DNA of 64,000 nt. It comes from Mytilus californianus (taxonomy: Eukaryota; Mollusca; Bivalvia; Mytilida; Mytilidae). The stretch lies in NCBI RefSeq assembly GCF_021869535.1, contig NW_026262712.1:102800140-102864139 (forward strand), in the 5' to 3' direction. The number at the start of each line of letters is the position of its first letter. The first letter of the stretch is position 1. The notes beneath the pieces were generated by a model. That model ran no database searches. It was not told where the DNA came from and was given only the letters and a program-made list of their open reading frames with translations. This document shows positions 34,780 through 44,400 of the stretch, piece by piece. The translations under genes and the position numbers were made by a program.

Positions 34780-36413
34780 AAACGACCTCCCGCTCTCGAG
34801 GGGAACACCTTCACATGAGACCAACCAGTAGAGCGGTAGTACATAATATACCAAAAACTCAAGTACAATAAACAATACAGTTTCACAGACTTCTCACAGT
34901 TACAAAAGCGAGCTAAAGGTATCTAACCAAAATTTAATGCGTGAAATGATATTGTAAACTACACGTAAACATCGATGATCGACTTTAGTGTAGATTTCAT
35001 GGATCAACGCTCTCGGCAAATTAAAAACTCTTGCACAAATTATTTGAGTGGTCCGAATGTGGCCAGCTGTTGCAAGTGTAAATTTCTGTCCTAATTCAAT
35101 ATACCCTCATTTTCCAGTGGTATTTTAAAGTTTCACGTCCAACCTCACTGTCGACCTCCTATTGCACGACATACCTATTGTATTTAAAGACTGTATGTGT
35201 TATAGTCATGAACATGTATGAAATATTTGCCACTGGACGTAAAGCAAACAACAATCAATCAACTTCATAAATTGTTCCATGTACTTAGCAAGATCTTGTA
35301 AATTGCTAAAATGCACTATTTCCATTTAAATTTTTATTTTTTATTCGTGTTTTTTTTCCTTCAATTTATTACATAACTGACTGCTTATAAAAAAGTTTTA
35401 AATATTTTTTTTACTATGGTTCTTATTTACTGTTTTAATACGATTTATAACATGATGTTTTGTCAGGAAAGGATAAAACTAAGAAAGGTAAAAGTTTTTT
35501 CAGGTGTTTTGCTTCAGTTGGACATAAATTAAATGGGAATAACGGACGACTAAAATAAGAGTTTGTTTTCGTATAATACATCGAACCTACGAATATATGT
35601 CACCTAAACACGTTTAATCGGGTCATTGAAACCTACATGTAGTTGATGCTATAGATGTCACATTTATGCTTTTAATACGATTTTATTCATTGAAGTTTGC
35701 ATATAGATATAGGCAGATGTGGTATGTGTGCCAATGAGACAACTCTCCATCCAAGTTACAATTTATAAAAGTAAACCATGCATAGTTTATATTTAAAAAA
35801 ACAAAACAAAGCAAGATCTATTAATTAATTGGACTGAACAGACAACACTAGTTATTTTGCATTTGCATGTTACACAGTGTAGGAAAATTACAGAATCAAA
35901 AAGGAATGAGCATTTACCAGATGAATATTGTGAAGGACCTTATGCATCTAGGTCTGTTCGATTAGAAGTTCTGAAACAAGTTGTTTAAAAAGCTAATTGA
36001 TGGAAGAATTTACTTACTGCTTTCTTATGTCTGGTCTGTTTCATGATTACTGACAGATTAAAATATCAAATATATTTAACAAGAAGTTGTTGTGCAGAAT
36101 ATTCATTGGTCAGTTATAAATGAGGTATGTATAGGGTTTTGATTGCCTCATTTATTAAATAAGAAATCGTTACTTTGAAAAGTTGGATTCAAAAATATAA
36201 ATGTACCCCCTAATTTTGTAAAACTATCATTTGGTGTTATTTTAATGCTAAACAAAATATAATAAATGAATTATTAAATGATGTACTGCCATTTAATCGG
36301 TCCGTTTCCGTTGCAATTTGGTAACTGTTAATTGTATATATCAGTCTGAGTACTGTTTAACTATCATTTAAGTTGAACATATTTAGACTCGTCCAATTCA
36401 GGGGAATTACGTC
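34780..36413. other. Non-coding left-arm sequence
   Basis: Contains the diverged GCCACTGGAC repeat copy (35010-35270) and at 35710-35780 a reverse-complement copy of the SINE-like tail (CCAATGAGACAACTCTCCATC). No gene is supported. Everything here has a counterpart in 53385-55030. Confidence 0.45.
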
Positions 36414-36571
36414 AGTAAAAGTTCAATGATTAAGTTAATATTGACATTGAAAGACCTCCTCATAAAAAGGGCTGTTCAAATCCCCTCGCCCTTCAGGCTC
36501 AGGGATCTGAACATCCCTTTTTGTTCGGAGGTCTTTTAATATCAATATTAACTTATCATTGAACTTTTACT
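36414..36571. repeat. MITE-like hairpin (left arm)
   Basis: AGTAAAAGTTCAATGATTAA and its near-complement at the right end form a stem of about 70 bp, with AAGACCTCC/GGAGGTCTT and GGGCTGTTCA/TGAACATCCC deeper in. The loop is CGCCCTTCAGGCTC. The same hairpin lies at 53172-53329 in the other arm. Confidence 0.75.
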
Positions 36572-37079
36572 ACAATGTATTACTAATTTCTTCAAAACGA
36601 TTTTTATTTCACGCATCCAATTTGGCACACACATGCACTGTGTCTTATTGCTTAAATCAGAGTAAAAAATATTGTGATGATACACGTAATAATTTTGCTT
36701 TCGATGAAAATAGGGTAAATTTCGGGTAAAATTTTACGCTTACTAAAATGCTGAAATACTTATATCAAAATCACTTAAATACTTTCCGATTTCGTTATAT
36801 GATATATTTAATATATACACTATATTATAGGTACTGTTTTAACCACCAAAAAAGACCGCAATATTTTTATTTTTCATGTTAAAGATTCCCCGTACAATAT
36901 GGTATCTGGTGGTACCCTGTAAAAACACGAAATTGAGAAAATCGTGACCACGGGAACTTACGACGACAATCATGATTGTAAAATATAATGATTTTCCTAT
37001 AATGTGCAAAAAAATCAGCCGTGTGTTATCCGTTAACTTAAACTCGTTAACTAGAGAACTTTTTGGACATTGGGCATCC

Positions 37080-37317
37080 TACTATATATTACATATTTGT
37101 TTTTCGTTCATTATTTTGTACATAAATTAGGCCGTTAGTTTTCTCGTTAGAATTGTTTTACATTTGTCATTTCGGGGCCTTTTATAGCTGACTATGCGGT
37201 ATGAGCTTTGCTCATTGTTGAATGCCGTACAGTGACCTATAGTTGTTAATTTCTATGTTATTTGGTCACTTGTGAAGAGTTGTCTCATTGGCAGTCATAC
37301 CACAGCTTCTTTTTTTT
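37080..37317 (+). repeat. SINE-like module copy (left arm only)
   Basis: This is a diverged copy of the module at 15361-15560: AGGCCGTTAGTTTTCTCGTT, then CTTTTATAGCTGACTATGCGG and GTTGTCTCATTGGCAGTCATACC, ending in a T-rich tail. It lies inside the 645 bp that are missing from the right arm. Confidence 0.65.
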
Positions 37318-37321
37318 ATAT

Positions 37322-39880
37322 TGTATTGATGTATGTGTGACAAATCGCAAAAACTTGATTAAATCAGGAATTGTTCTTACTTCGATATGCAGTTCTCATT
37401 CTCCTGTTTCAGTTGAAATTTCATTTAAAACTTTTGAACAACATTCGTTTAAAAGGCAAATTTGAAAATTAAAAACCAGTTGATCGAAACTGACTGGGAT
37501 GATGAAGCGTTTAATTCAAATCATAAAAATTATGATTTGATTTATATTAACTTTGTCAAAACACTTGCAAATACTGTCAATAGATATATACCTACTAAAA
37601 CTATTACAGTACGACCAAATGATAAACCATTTATGAACAACTTAACTAGAAACAACATAAGACATCGTAATAGAATTCACCATAAAGCGAAAACTTCATA
37701 TAGTCCAGCTCACTGAAAAAAGTTTAGTTAGAATGGCAAAAGATGACTATAAGTGCAAACTGACATCACAACTTTCTGATAGAAATATTTCTCCTGGTAA
37801 ATGGTGGTGCATAGCCAAGTCAGTGTCAAATTTCACTAAATAAAAAACAGAGATTCACCCGCTTTTTTTAGAACATGATGGCCAAATTTTTATTCATCCA
37901 TTTGACAAATCAGAGATCCTGAACAATCATTTCGCTTATATAGCTAATATTGAAACGGAGCCCAACATATTCCTGGTAATAACGAGCCTCATCCATGTCA
38001 TTTAAACAATTTCGTCATCACTGAGAAAGAAATTTTAGACCAAATAAAATTTTTTAATATAAACAAAGCAGCTGGACCTGATGGCATCAGTCCTATAATT
38101 TTAAAAAAGGTTGATAGCTTTTTTTCTAAATGATAAACTAAATTATTTAATATGTCTCTTTCAGTTAAACAGGTTCCATTGTTATGGAAACTTGCATATG
38201 TTAATCCTATTATCAAAGGAAAAGGTAGTCCACATTCAGCTATCGTCATATTTCTGTTACTAGTATTGTTTGTAAGATTATGAAAAATGCTCTTTTTAAA
38301 CACTTGTATAGTTATATGAGGAGTAATATCCTTTTGTCAAAGTTTCAATCTGGATTCCAGCCAGGAGTCTCTACTAATCAGTTAATTGAAATATGTCATA
38401 AAATTATCAGTAATAAATATGGATAGTGAGAGGCATGTATTTGTTGATGTATCTAAGGCTTTTGATAAAGTTTGGCATAAAGGACTTTTATTTAAACTTA
38501 AGCAATCTGGCTTAAATGATTAGCTCTTATCTTGGATAGAAAGTTATCTTTCAGATCGTCAACAAAAAGTAGTTTCAGAAGGCTTTTGTCAATTTACAGA
38601 AGTATGTATACGTGCAGGTGTCCCTAAGGGATCAGTTTTGGATCCCTTTCTTATCTCATTTATATAAATGCTATATTAAATGACATTGTTAATGACATGA
38701 GACTTTTGTTGCAAATGACACCTCTTTATTTGTTATAGTAGCAGCTGCTTCTTTGACTGATGACTTAGATGTTATCTCAAACTTGGCTAAATCTTGGGCT
38801 GTTCAATTTAACTCAAAGAAAACAAAAAATATTGTATTAAATAGAAAGGAAGTCATCATCTACTTGTATTTTTTTTAGGATAAATGGTGAAGAGGTTGAA
38901 AATATAAATAACCACTGTCATCTTGGGATAACATTTTAGTCATCAGCTTCATGGAACACACATATTGATATTTATAAAAAAAAAAGCATGCTCTCGTTTA
39001 TCTGTGCTTCGACAAGTTAAACGTTTTTAGACAAGAATTCACTTATACGTATTTACTATGCTTTTATTAGACCTATACTAGAGTATGGTGATGTTGTTTG
39101 GGGCAATGGCGCTCAGATCGATTCCGAGCTTCTTAAAAATATTCAAATAGAAGCTGCTAGAATTATTACTGGACTACGGTGTAATTCCTGAAGACAAAAA
39201 CTTCATATTGAATTTGGCATGGAGGATAGACGAAATAAACATAAGCTTATACTGTGTTATAAAAAATTAAATGGGCAGACACCTGCATAATGAAATGAGT
39301 TAGTCCATCCATATTTCCCAGACAAACCCCTAATACTTTGAGGAATGAAAATAATACTCCCCCCACTTGCTAGAAATAGCGCTTACTTTAATAGTTTCAT
39401 TCCTTCCGATATAAAGCTTTGGAATAGTCTTCCTGTAAGTATACAGAAATCCCCAAGTTTATGTATATTTAGAGGTAGACTAGACACGTTTATAGGACTG
39501 ATGAAATATTTAAACCTTTCGATTACGATGTACGGAAACATAATATTAGTCATTGTCAACTTAGAAATAAACCTAGCAACCTAAAATCCCATTTGTTTAA
39601 TCAGATCATATCAGAAAACACTATTTGTTCAAACTGTAATCACCCTGTTGAGGATAACCAGCATTTCCTTTTTTATTTGCTCTAAATGCAATGATGTAAG
39701 ACAGATCTTACTTGATTCCACCTACTCAATTGTTGATAATGTTGATATCAATATTGACTTATTACTTTTTGGAAACAGATTATTTTCGTATATTATGAAT
39801 ATTGCTTACTTTAAATCACTTCGGAAATATATCAGTCACACTCATCTTTTCTGTTTGATTTTTATGCCCCCGCCGTAGCG
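37322..39880 (+). pseudogene. LINE-4: decayed jockey/CR1-like ORF2
   Basis: Scattered pieces of a LINE ORF2 in many registers run from the endonuclease end (ICSSHSPVSVEI, where LINEs usually have SDH) through the linker (NNIRHRNRIHHKAK; DRNISPGKWWCIAKS) to the RT. RT pieces are KAAGPDG-like text near 38070, HVFVDVSKAFDKVWHKGLL near 38445 and RAGVPKGSVLDPF near 38620. The catalytic Asp in VDVSKAFDKV is present, but many stops and shifts intervene. The C-terminal text SDIKLWNSLPVSI is at 39398-39436. The inner end of the inverted repeat (39212) falls inside this element, so only part of it is present in the right arm (51236-52780, minus strand). Confidence 0.75.
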
Positions 39881-40140
39881 GAGGGGGCAATAAGTGTTAC
39901 CCATGTTCGTCCGACCCGTCTGTCCGTCTGTCCATTCCGTCTGTTTGTACTTCGAAATTGGGTGGCGTCACTTTTACCGTTAATTAGTTATAAACATAAA
40001 AATTGCTAAATTTGTCGTTTCTGTTCTCTAACTTTAGTTTGCCTCAACCAAATGTTTTGAAACTTATACACAATGCTTATTACCACAAAACACAGATTCA
40101 GTTCGAAATTGTGTGGCGTCACTTTCACCGTTCATGCGTT
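39865..40140. repeat. Dispersed repeat headed by a GC-rich hairpin
   Basis: TGCCCCCGCCGTAGCGGAGGG forms a compact hairpin (39865-39888). GTCCGTCTGTCC words follow, then two copies of a TTCGAAATTGGGTGGCGTCAC block (39952 and 40099). It is non-coding. Confidence 0.65.
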
Positions 40141-40506
40141 ATGCCCCTTTATATATGGACTTATAAAGGATATTTACATATTTCAAGGTACTTGAATAAA
40201 TGGTAATTAATCGCCTACATACTTTTAAAAAATACACTATTCGTTTAGTAATTAACACTGTAAATATGTATGTGTTTGTGTGTGCTCATAAGTAGCATGC
40301 TTTTTCCTGGGATGTGTTTTAGTTGATTTCAGTCTCTGATGCATGATTTTTTATTATAAATTGTTTTGGCTTTTAACTAGCTGCGAGTACTCTCTAATCG
40401 TACTTTCTTTTTAATTTGACCTGTTGATACTATTTGTAATGCTTTTTTGTTATTTAATGTTAACATGGATCTTGCCTATATACCAGCTTTGATTATTTGG
40501 TATTAC
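40141..40506. other. Non-coding flank of the gypsy element
   Basis: AT-rich, with no gene. It contains TTTTAACTAGCTGCGAGTAC, which echoes text near 3785, and ends in ATTAC just before the 5' LTR. Confidence 0.45.
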
Positions 40507-41168
40507 TGTGAGGAAATAAATTTTACTTTATTTTTGGTAAAACGGACAATCCATAGTTTGAGAATATTTTACATTAAAGCGACTTGAAATTAAAGTTGTA
40601 AAGAACTGATTAAATTCATTTGTAAATATACTTAATAAAGTAAGTTACGTTATAACGGTCACTATAGATAAATGTTGTTAAAGGTCAATATAACATGTCA
40701 AGCCTCAAGCTAAGTTAAACACTTTACAAGTTCGTTATGCAACTTTTCTTCGGTCATATCGAATACACAGATAATTCAATTGATATATGGATTGAACTTT
40801 ATCCAGTTACGAATAATTAAATAAGACATCAAACAAAATACGTGATGTCCATGTATATTAAATAGCGGTCAGTTGGGTGTTTCCAACAACAAAAATGTGA
40901 GGAGAAAAGAAGGAAATTTAGCAAGAAATTATTATAAACTGTTAGCAAAAGTATTAAACAAATAACTTAAATGGGCCTCAGTTTATTGCTAACGAAAGTA
41001 CTATATAAACCTGTTTCGCCCAACGCTAGGCACTTCGGTGTTGCGGCATATTAAAATATTAGAAACTTCATTTCTATTATTCACAGCCAAAACAGTCCCA
41101 CCCAAAGCCAAACTACGGCAAAGTTACAGGTCCGTCTAGAACACTTACGAGACAATAAAAATCCTGAT
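40507..41168 (+). repeat. 5' LTR of the gypsy element
   Basis: It begins TGTGAGGAAATAAATTTTAC and ends ATCCTGAT. It differs from the 3' LTR at four positions that I can find (two near 40613-40616, one near 41032, one near 41160). The 3' boundary does not show the usual CA, so the exact end could be off by a base or two. Confidence 0.88.
41003..41009 (+). promoter_or_regulatory. LTR TATA box
   Basis: TATATAAA sits 160 bp before the LTR end and would drive transcription of the genomic RNA. A poly(A) signal AATAAA follows at 41154-41159. The 3' LTR has the same pair (AATAAA at 50452-50457). Confidence 0.55.
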
Positions 41169-41173
41169 AATTT

Positions 41174-41191
41174 TGGTGGAGGCCCGAAAGT
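41174..41191 (+). promoter_or_regulatory. Candidate primer binding site
   Basis: TGGTGGAGGCCCGAAAGT begins with the TGG expected opposite a tRNA CCA end and lies 5 bases after the LTR. I could not name the matching tRNA. Confidence 0.4.
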
Positions 41192-41219
41192 CCCGAAATT
41201 TCAACAAAACCCAATAAGC

Positions 41220-42608
41220 ATGTCAACTCCTGTCAATTATAGAAACAGAGACACTATGAACGACTATCTTCTTAGGAGCAAGAAAACTGAAACTGATTTA
41301 TCAAAAATCCCAGTAACACCGGTGAAATCAACGACACCGGAGTCCATTAACTTATTGCCAACCAACCCTAGTCCATTATCGGAGGCAAAAGCCACAGTGG
41401 AAAATGACGCGTCAGGGGGGACTACACCTGACAAAGGCACGTCCCTGATTGATAGAACCCGTCGATTGACGGAAAGGTTATTGCAGCCGTTGGCACAGCC
41501 GCCAAGCAATTCCACGCCTGACCAAGTGCCTATGCGGCAGCAACACCCGTCACAAGAGGACCCGGAAAAGCAACAGTTAAAGTTGCATGTGCAAAACTTA
41601 GAACGGCAGCTTCAACTGCAAATGCAGCTAAACCAATTACACCCGCAAGTACCACAGGCGTCCCAACCTGAATCTCGGGGACCAAAACATATGAGAAACG
41701 TGACCCTGCAGAGGTTCGAGGGAAGAGGCGAAAATCCTATCAAGTTTTGGAGTCTCTTCATCCAGTATTGCACCTTGTTCAGGTACACGGATAGCGACAC
41801 AGTTGGCGTGTTCCCACTGCATGTATCCAGCACTGTTCAAGACTGGTTTTATTCGCTGGAGGAAGGCGTTCGTAGGAACCTGCAGCGTCTGAAGGAGGCG
41901 TTTTTGGAGAGATTCCAAAGACGAAACTTAGAATACAACCTCCAGCACATAAAGCAAAATCAGTCTGAATCGGTCGACGACTACATCAATAGAATTCTGG
42001 CACAAACTTCCGACAGCAACGTTCCAGAAGCCATCCTGGTGAGCATGCTAGTTGGAGGATTGAGGCCAGATCTCGCAGCAATAGTAATGCCTCAAGTACC
42101 AAAGACCCATCAACAGTTTTTGGCTGCAGCCTCGATTGCGGAGAAAACGGTCAAGATGACGACGGCAAAGCCTATTGAAAATCTGACTTTGCAGGTAGCC
42201 AACATAGCCAGTATGGAGGACAGACTGTCGGCCATGTTGACGGACAAACTTAGCAGTAGCGTCGCCGAAATGTCAGCCATACAGGCCCACAACAATAACC
42301 AGTCAAATGGACCGTACCAAAGACAAAACTATCCCCAACGAACGAAAACCAATTTCCAGCAACGGAACTACCAGCGTCCACCGAGTTCATCGTGTCAAGG
42401 ATGTGGTAGGTACTGTTTAAATAGACAATCATGCCCTGCACAAAATTCAATTTGTCGGTTTTGTAAAGTTAAGGGTTATTTTGAACAAGTATGTAGAAAA
42501 GCTAAGAGGTACAATCAATATCCACAAAATCAATACTCGCAACATCAAAACCAACAAAATAATTATACTCAAAATCAGTATCCTCAAAATCAAAATCCTC
42601 ATAGATAG
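41220..42608 (+). CDS. gag: Gag polyprotein of the gypsy element
   Basis: Gag is an intact frame of 462 codons that would form the element's particle and bind its RNA. Residues 1-115 are proline- and serine-rich and disordered. Residues 117-140 are Gln/Leu-rich and likely coiled coil. A retrotransposon-gag capsid-like domain spans about 162-310 (RFEGRGENPIKFWSLF to the EAFLERFQRR segment). Cysteine clusters follow at 392/395/399/405 and 412/415/425, and then an Asn/Gln/Tyr-rich tail of repeated QNQYPQ words. In the second knuckle a Tyr (420) stands where His is normal, which may weaken zinc binding. The start is the first ATG after the leader. The stop is TAG at 42606-42608, and the protease frame continues in the same register beyond it. 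Confidence 0.88.
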   Translation: MSTPVNYRNRDTMNDYLLRSKKTETDLSKIPVTPVKSTTPESINLLPTNPSPLSEAKATVENDASGGTTPDKGTSLIDRTRRLTERLLQPLAQPPSNSTPDQVPMRQQHPSQEDPEKQQLKLHVQNLERQLQLQMQLNQLHPQVPQASQPESRGPKHMRNVTLQRFEGRGENPIKFWSLFIQYCTLFRYTDSDTVGVFPLHVSSTVQDWFYSLEEGVRRNLQRLKEAFLERFQRRNLEYNLQHIKQNQSESVDDYINRILAQTSDSNVPEAILVSMLVGGLRPDLAAIVMPQVPKTHQQFLAAASIAEKTVKMTTAKPIENLTLQVANIASMEDRLSAMLTDKLSSSVAEMSAIQAHNNNQSNGPYQRQNYPQRTKTNFQQRNYQRPPSSSCQGCGRYCLNRQSCPAQNSICRFCKVKGYFEQVCRKAKRYNQYPQNQYSQHQNQQNNYTQNQYPQNQNPHR

Positions 42609-43479
42609 GAATTCGCGCCTGTCCAAGGCTTTCCCAAGGATAGGCACAATGGAAAGTCGGCTAAAATCAACTTAACGACTATATTACATAAAAACACAAC
42701 TCGCGTTTTCGTAAATAGTATACCAACAAATGCTTTGGTTGACACCGGTGCAGACATATCTTGCATATCAGTCATTTTTAAATAAAATTTTCATAGGTAA
42801 ACCAAGTTTAAAGAAAACACATGTATATTCAGTTTTAGGTATAGGACAACAAAAATTGAGAGTGCTAGGAAAAGTATTTTTGACTATTAAGATAAAGGAC
42901 AAATGTTTTGATTTTGATTTTCATGTCATTGACACTTTACCACATTCACTCATCATAGGTGTAGATTTTTTAGAGACAAACAATGTAACTATTAATTTAT
43001 CTAGAAAATCTATGGAAATATCAGATAAATGTGCTAAAATTTGTTCACTTGAGACTAATTCAGGTTTAGCTCGATGTATTAAATCTTGTGCATTGCCTGC
43101 CAATTCCGAGATAGTTCTACCAGTGCATGTGTCAAGAAGAATACAAGGTGAGCAAGTACTATTAGAACCCAATCCAAATCTTGAAAAGAAGCAGCTAATG
43201 GGCGCACGTTGCATAGTTACAGTCAACAAAGGTAAGTCAGTATTTAGAATCATTAATCCAACAAATAAAACCGTACACTTACCAAGACGCTATGTACTTG
43301 CAAATGCAATTAACGTGGATGCACAATATATGCAGACGTTAGATAATGCCAAAGTTAAAAGCATAAACACAATAGAGACTAAGCCGAAAAACACAAACAG
43401 AGACAATTTAGAATTCGATCGATTTATCGAAAGCGGAATTGACGTCACAACAAAAGTCGCAACTTCGGACGTTCCTTAA
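42609..43479 (+). pseudogene. Retroviral-type aspartic protease (frameshifted)
   Basis: This protease would cleave Gag and Pol. Directly after the gag TAG the same frame stays open to 42785 and contains the active-site triad ALVDTGADISC (42732-42764). An extra base in a T run at about 42774-42780 moves the remainder into the next register, open to 43479. That part carries KLRVLGKV and the second conserved strand HSLIIGVDFLETN (about 42945-42983). Both hallmarks of a retropepsin are therefore visible but in different frames. A further break at about 43400-43450 leads to the RT linker. No start codon of its own is evident, so expression as a Gag-Pro fusion is likely. Confidence 0.75.
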
Positions 43480-44400
43480 TGAAAACAAGAATGTTTTTGC
43501 TACGAACTTGAAAGAATTAGGCCAAGCTACATCATTTAAGCATAAGATCGAAACACACGATTCACATCCGGTGAAAATGCCATTTTATCGACAACCACCA
43601 ACACTTACAAAGAGAAATAGATAGACAAGTCCAAGAAATGTTAGATAACAACATTATTGTGCCTTCAACATCTGACTGGTTTTCTCCAGTACTCCTAGTG
43701 CGCAAGCACGATGGGTCATATCGATTCGCAATCGATAATCGTAAGGTCAACAAGCAAACAAAATCGATTTATTTTCCATTACCCAGGCTTGAGTGTGTCT
43801 TCGATGCGATAGGCGCTGCCAAAGCAACCATGTTCTCAGTACTCGATTTAGCTTCCGGGTATTGGCAAATTCCAATGGACCCAGAAACAAGACACAAAGC
43901 AGCTTTCATAACACAATCAGGAATTTATGAATGGCTAAGACTACCATTTGGTTTATCAAATTCTCCTGCGTCTTTTTCAATGGTTATGGCGCAAGTTTTA
44001 AGGGGAATCAACTGTCCTATGTTATGTCGACGATATCCTAGTTTTCAGCGAAAATTTTGAAACTCATCTAGATCATTTACAGCAACTTTTTAACTGTCTC
44101 TCAAAAGCCAACTTAACATTAAAACCATCCAAATGTAGTTTTGCAGTTACAGAGGTAAAATATCTCGGTCATTTCATCTCCAAAGAAGGTGTCAAAGTGG
44201 ACCCAGAGAAAACTTCTGCAGTTGCAACATTTCCCGAACCGAAAACACAAAAAGACGTACGTAGTTTCTTAGGTATGTGCAATTACTATAGAAAATTCGT
44301 TCAATCATACTCAAAAATCACTACACCTTTAACAGAATTATTGAAAAGGATGTTCAATTTCGTTGGACACCGCAATGTCAAATCGCATTTGACGATCTAA
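43439..44400 (+). pseudogene. pol: Reverse transcriptase of the gypsy element (frameshifted)
   Basis: The RT, which would copy element RNA, is split into three registers. The first (43439-43624) holds the connector ENKNVFATNLKELG and KMPFYRQPP. After a break near 43600 the second (open to 44060) has SDWFSPVLLVRKHDGSYRF, SVLDLASGYWQI with the first catalytic Asp, and LPFGLSNSPASF. After a break near 44005-44022 the third carries the YVDD active site (44023-44034), VKYLGHFISKEGV and VRSFLGMCNYYRKF. A last break at about 44341-44350, in an A run, returns to the frame used by RNase H. All catalytic residues are present. The lesions are single-base indels. Confidence 0.85.

Larger units (their letters stand above)
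29995..39212. repeat. Left arm of a giant inverted repeat
   Basis: This arm reads as the reverse complement of 51236-64000. Base 29995 pairs with base 64000, the window edge, so the arm probably continues upstream. The inner end is at about 39212, where the match stops after CTTCATATTGAAT. Matching landmarks include the 99-codon frame (32473 against 57337), the LINE fragment (34072-34779 against 55742-55032), the MITE hairpin (36414 against 53329) and LINE-4 (37616-39212 against 52770-51236). Left-only material is the Penelope copy C (31127-31925) and about 645 bp at 36968-37615. Confidence 0.9.

Noticed and set aside
37998..38303. 101-codon minus-strand frame, also at 52106-52411.
   Set aside because: It is an antisense shadow of the LINE-4 reverse transcriptase, and its sense strand carries the LINE motifs.
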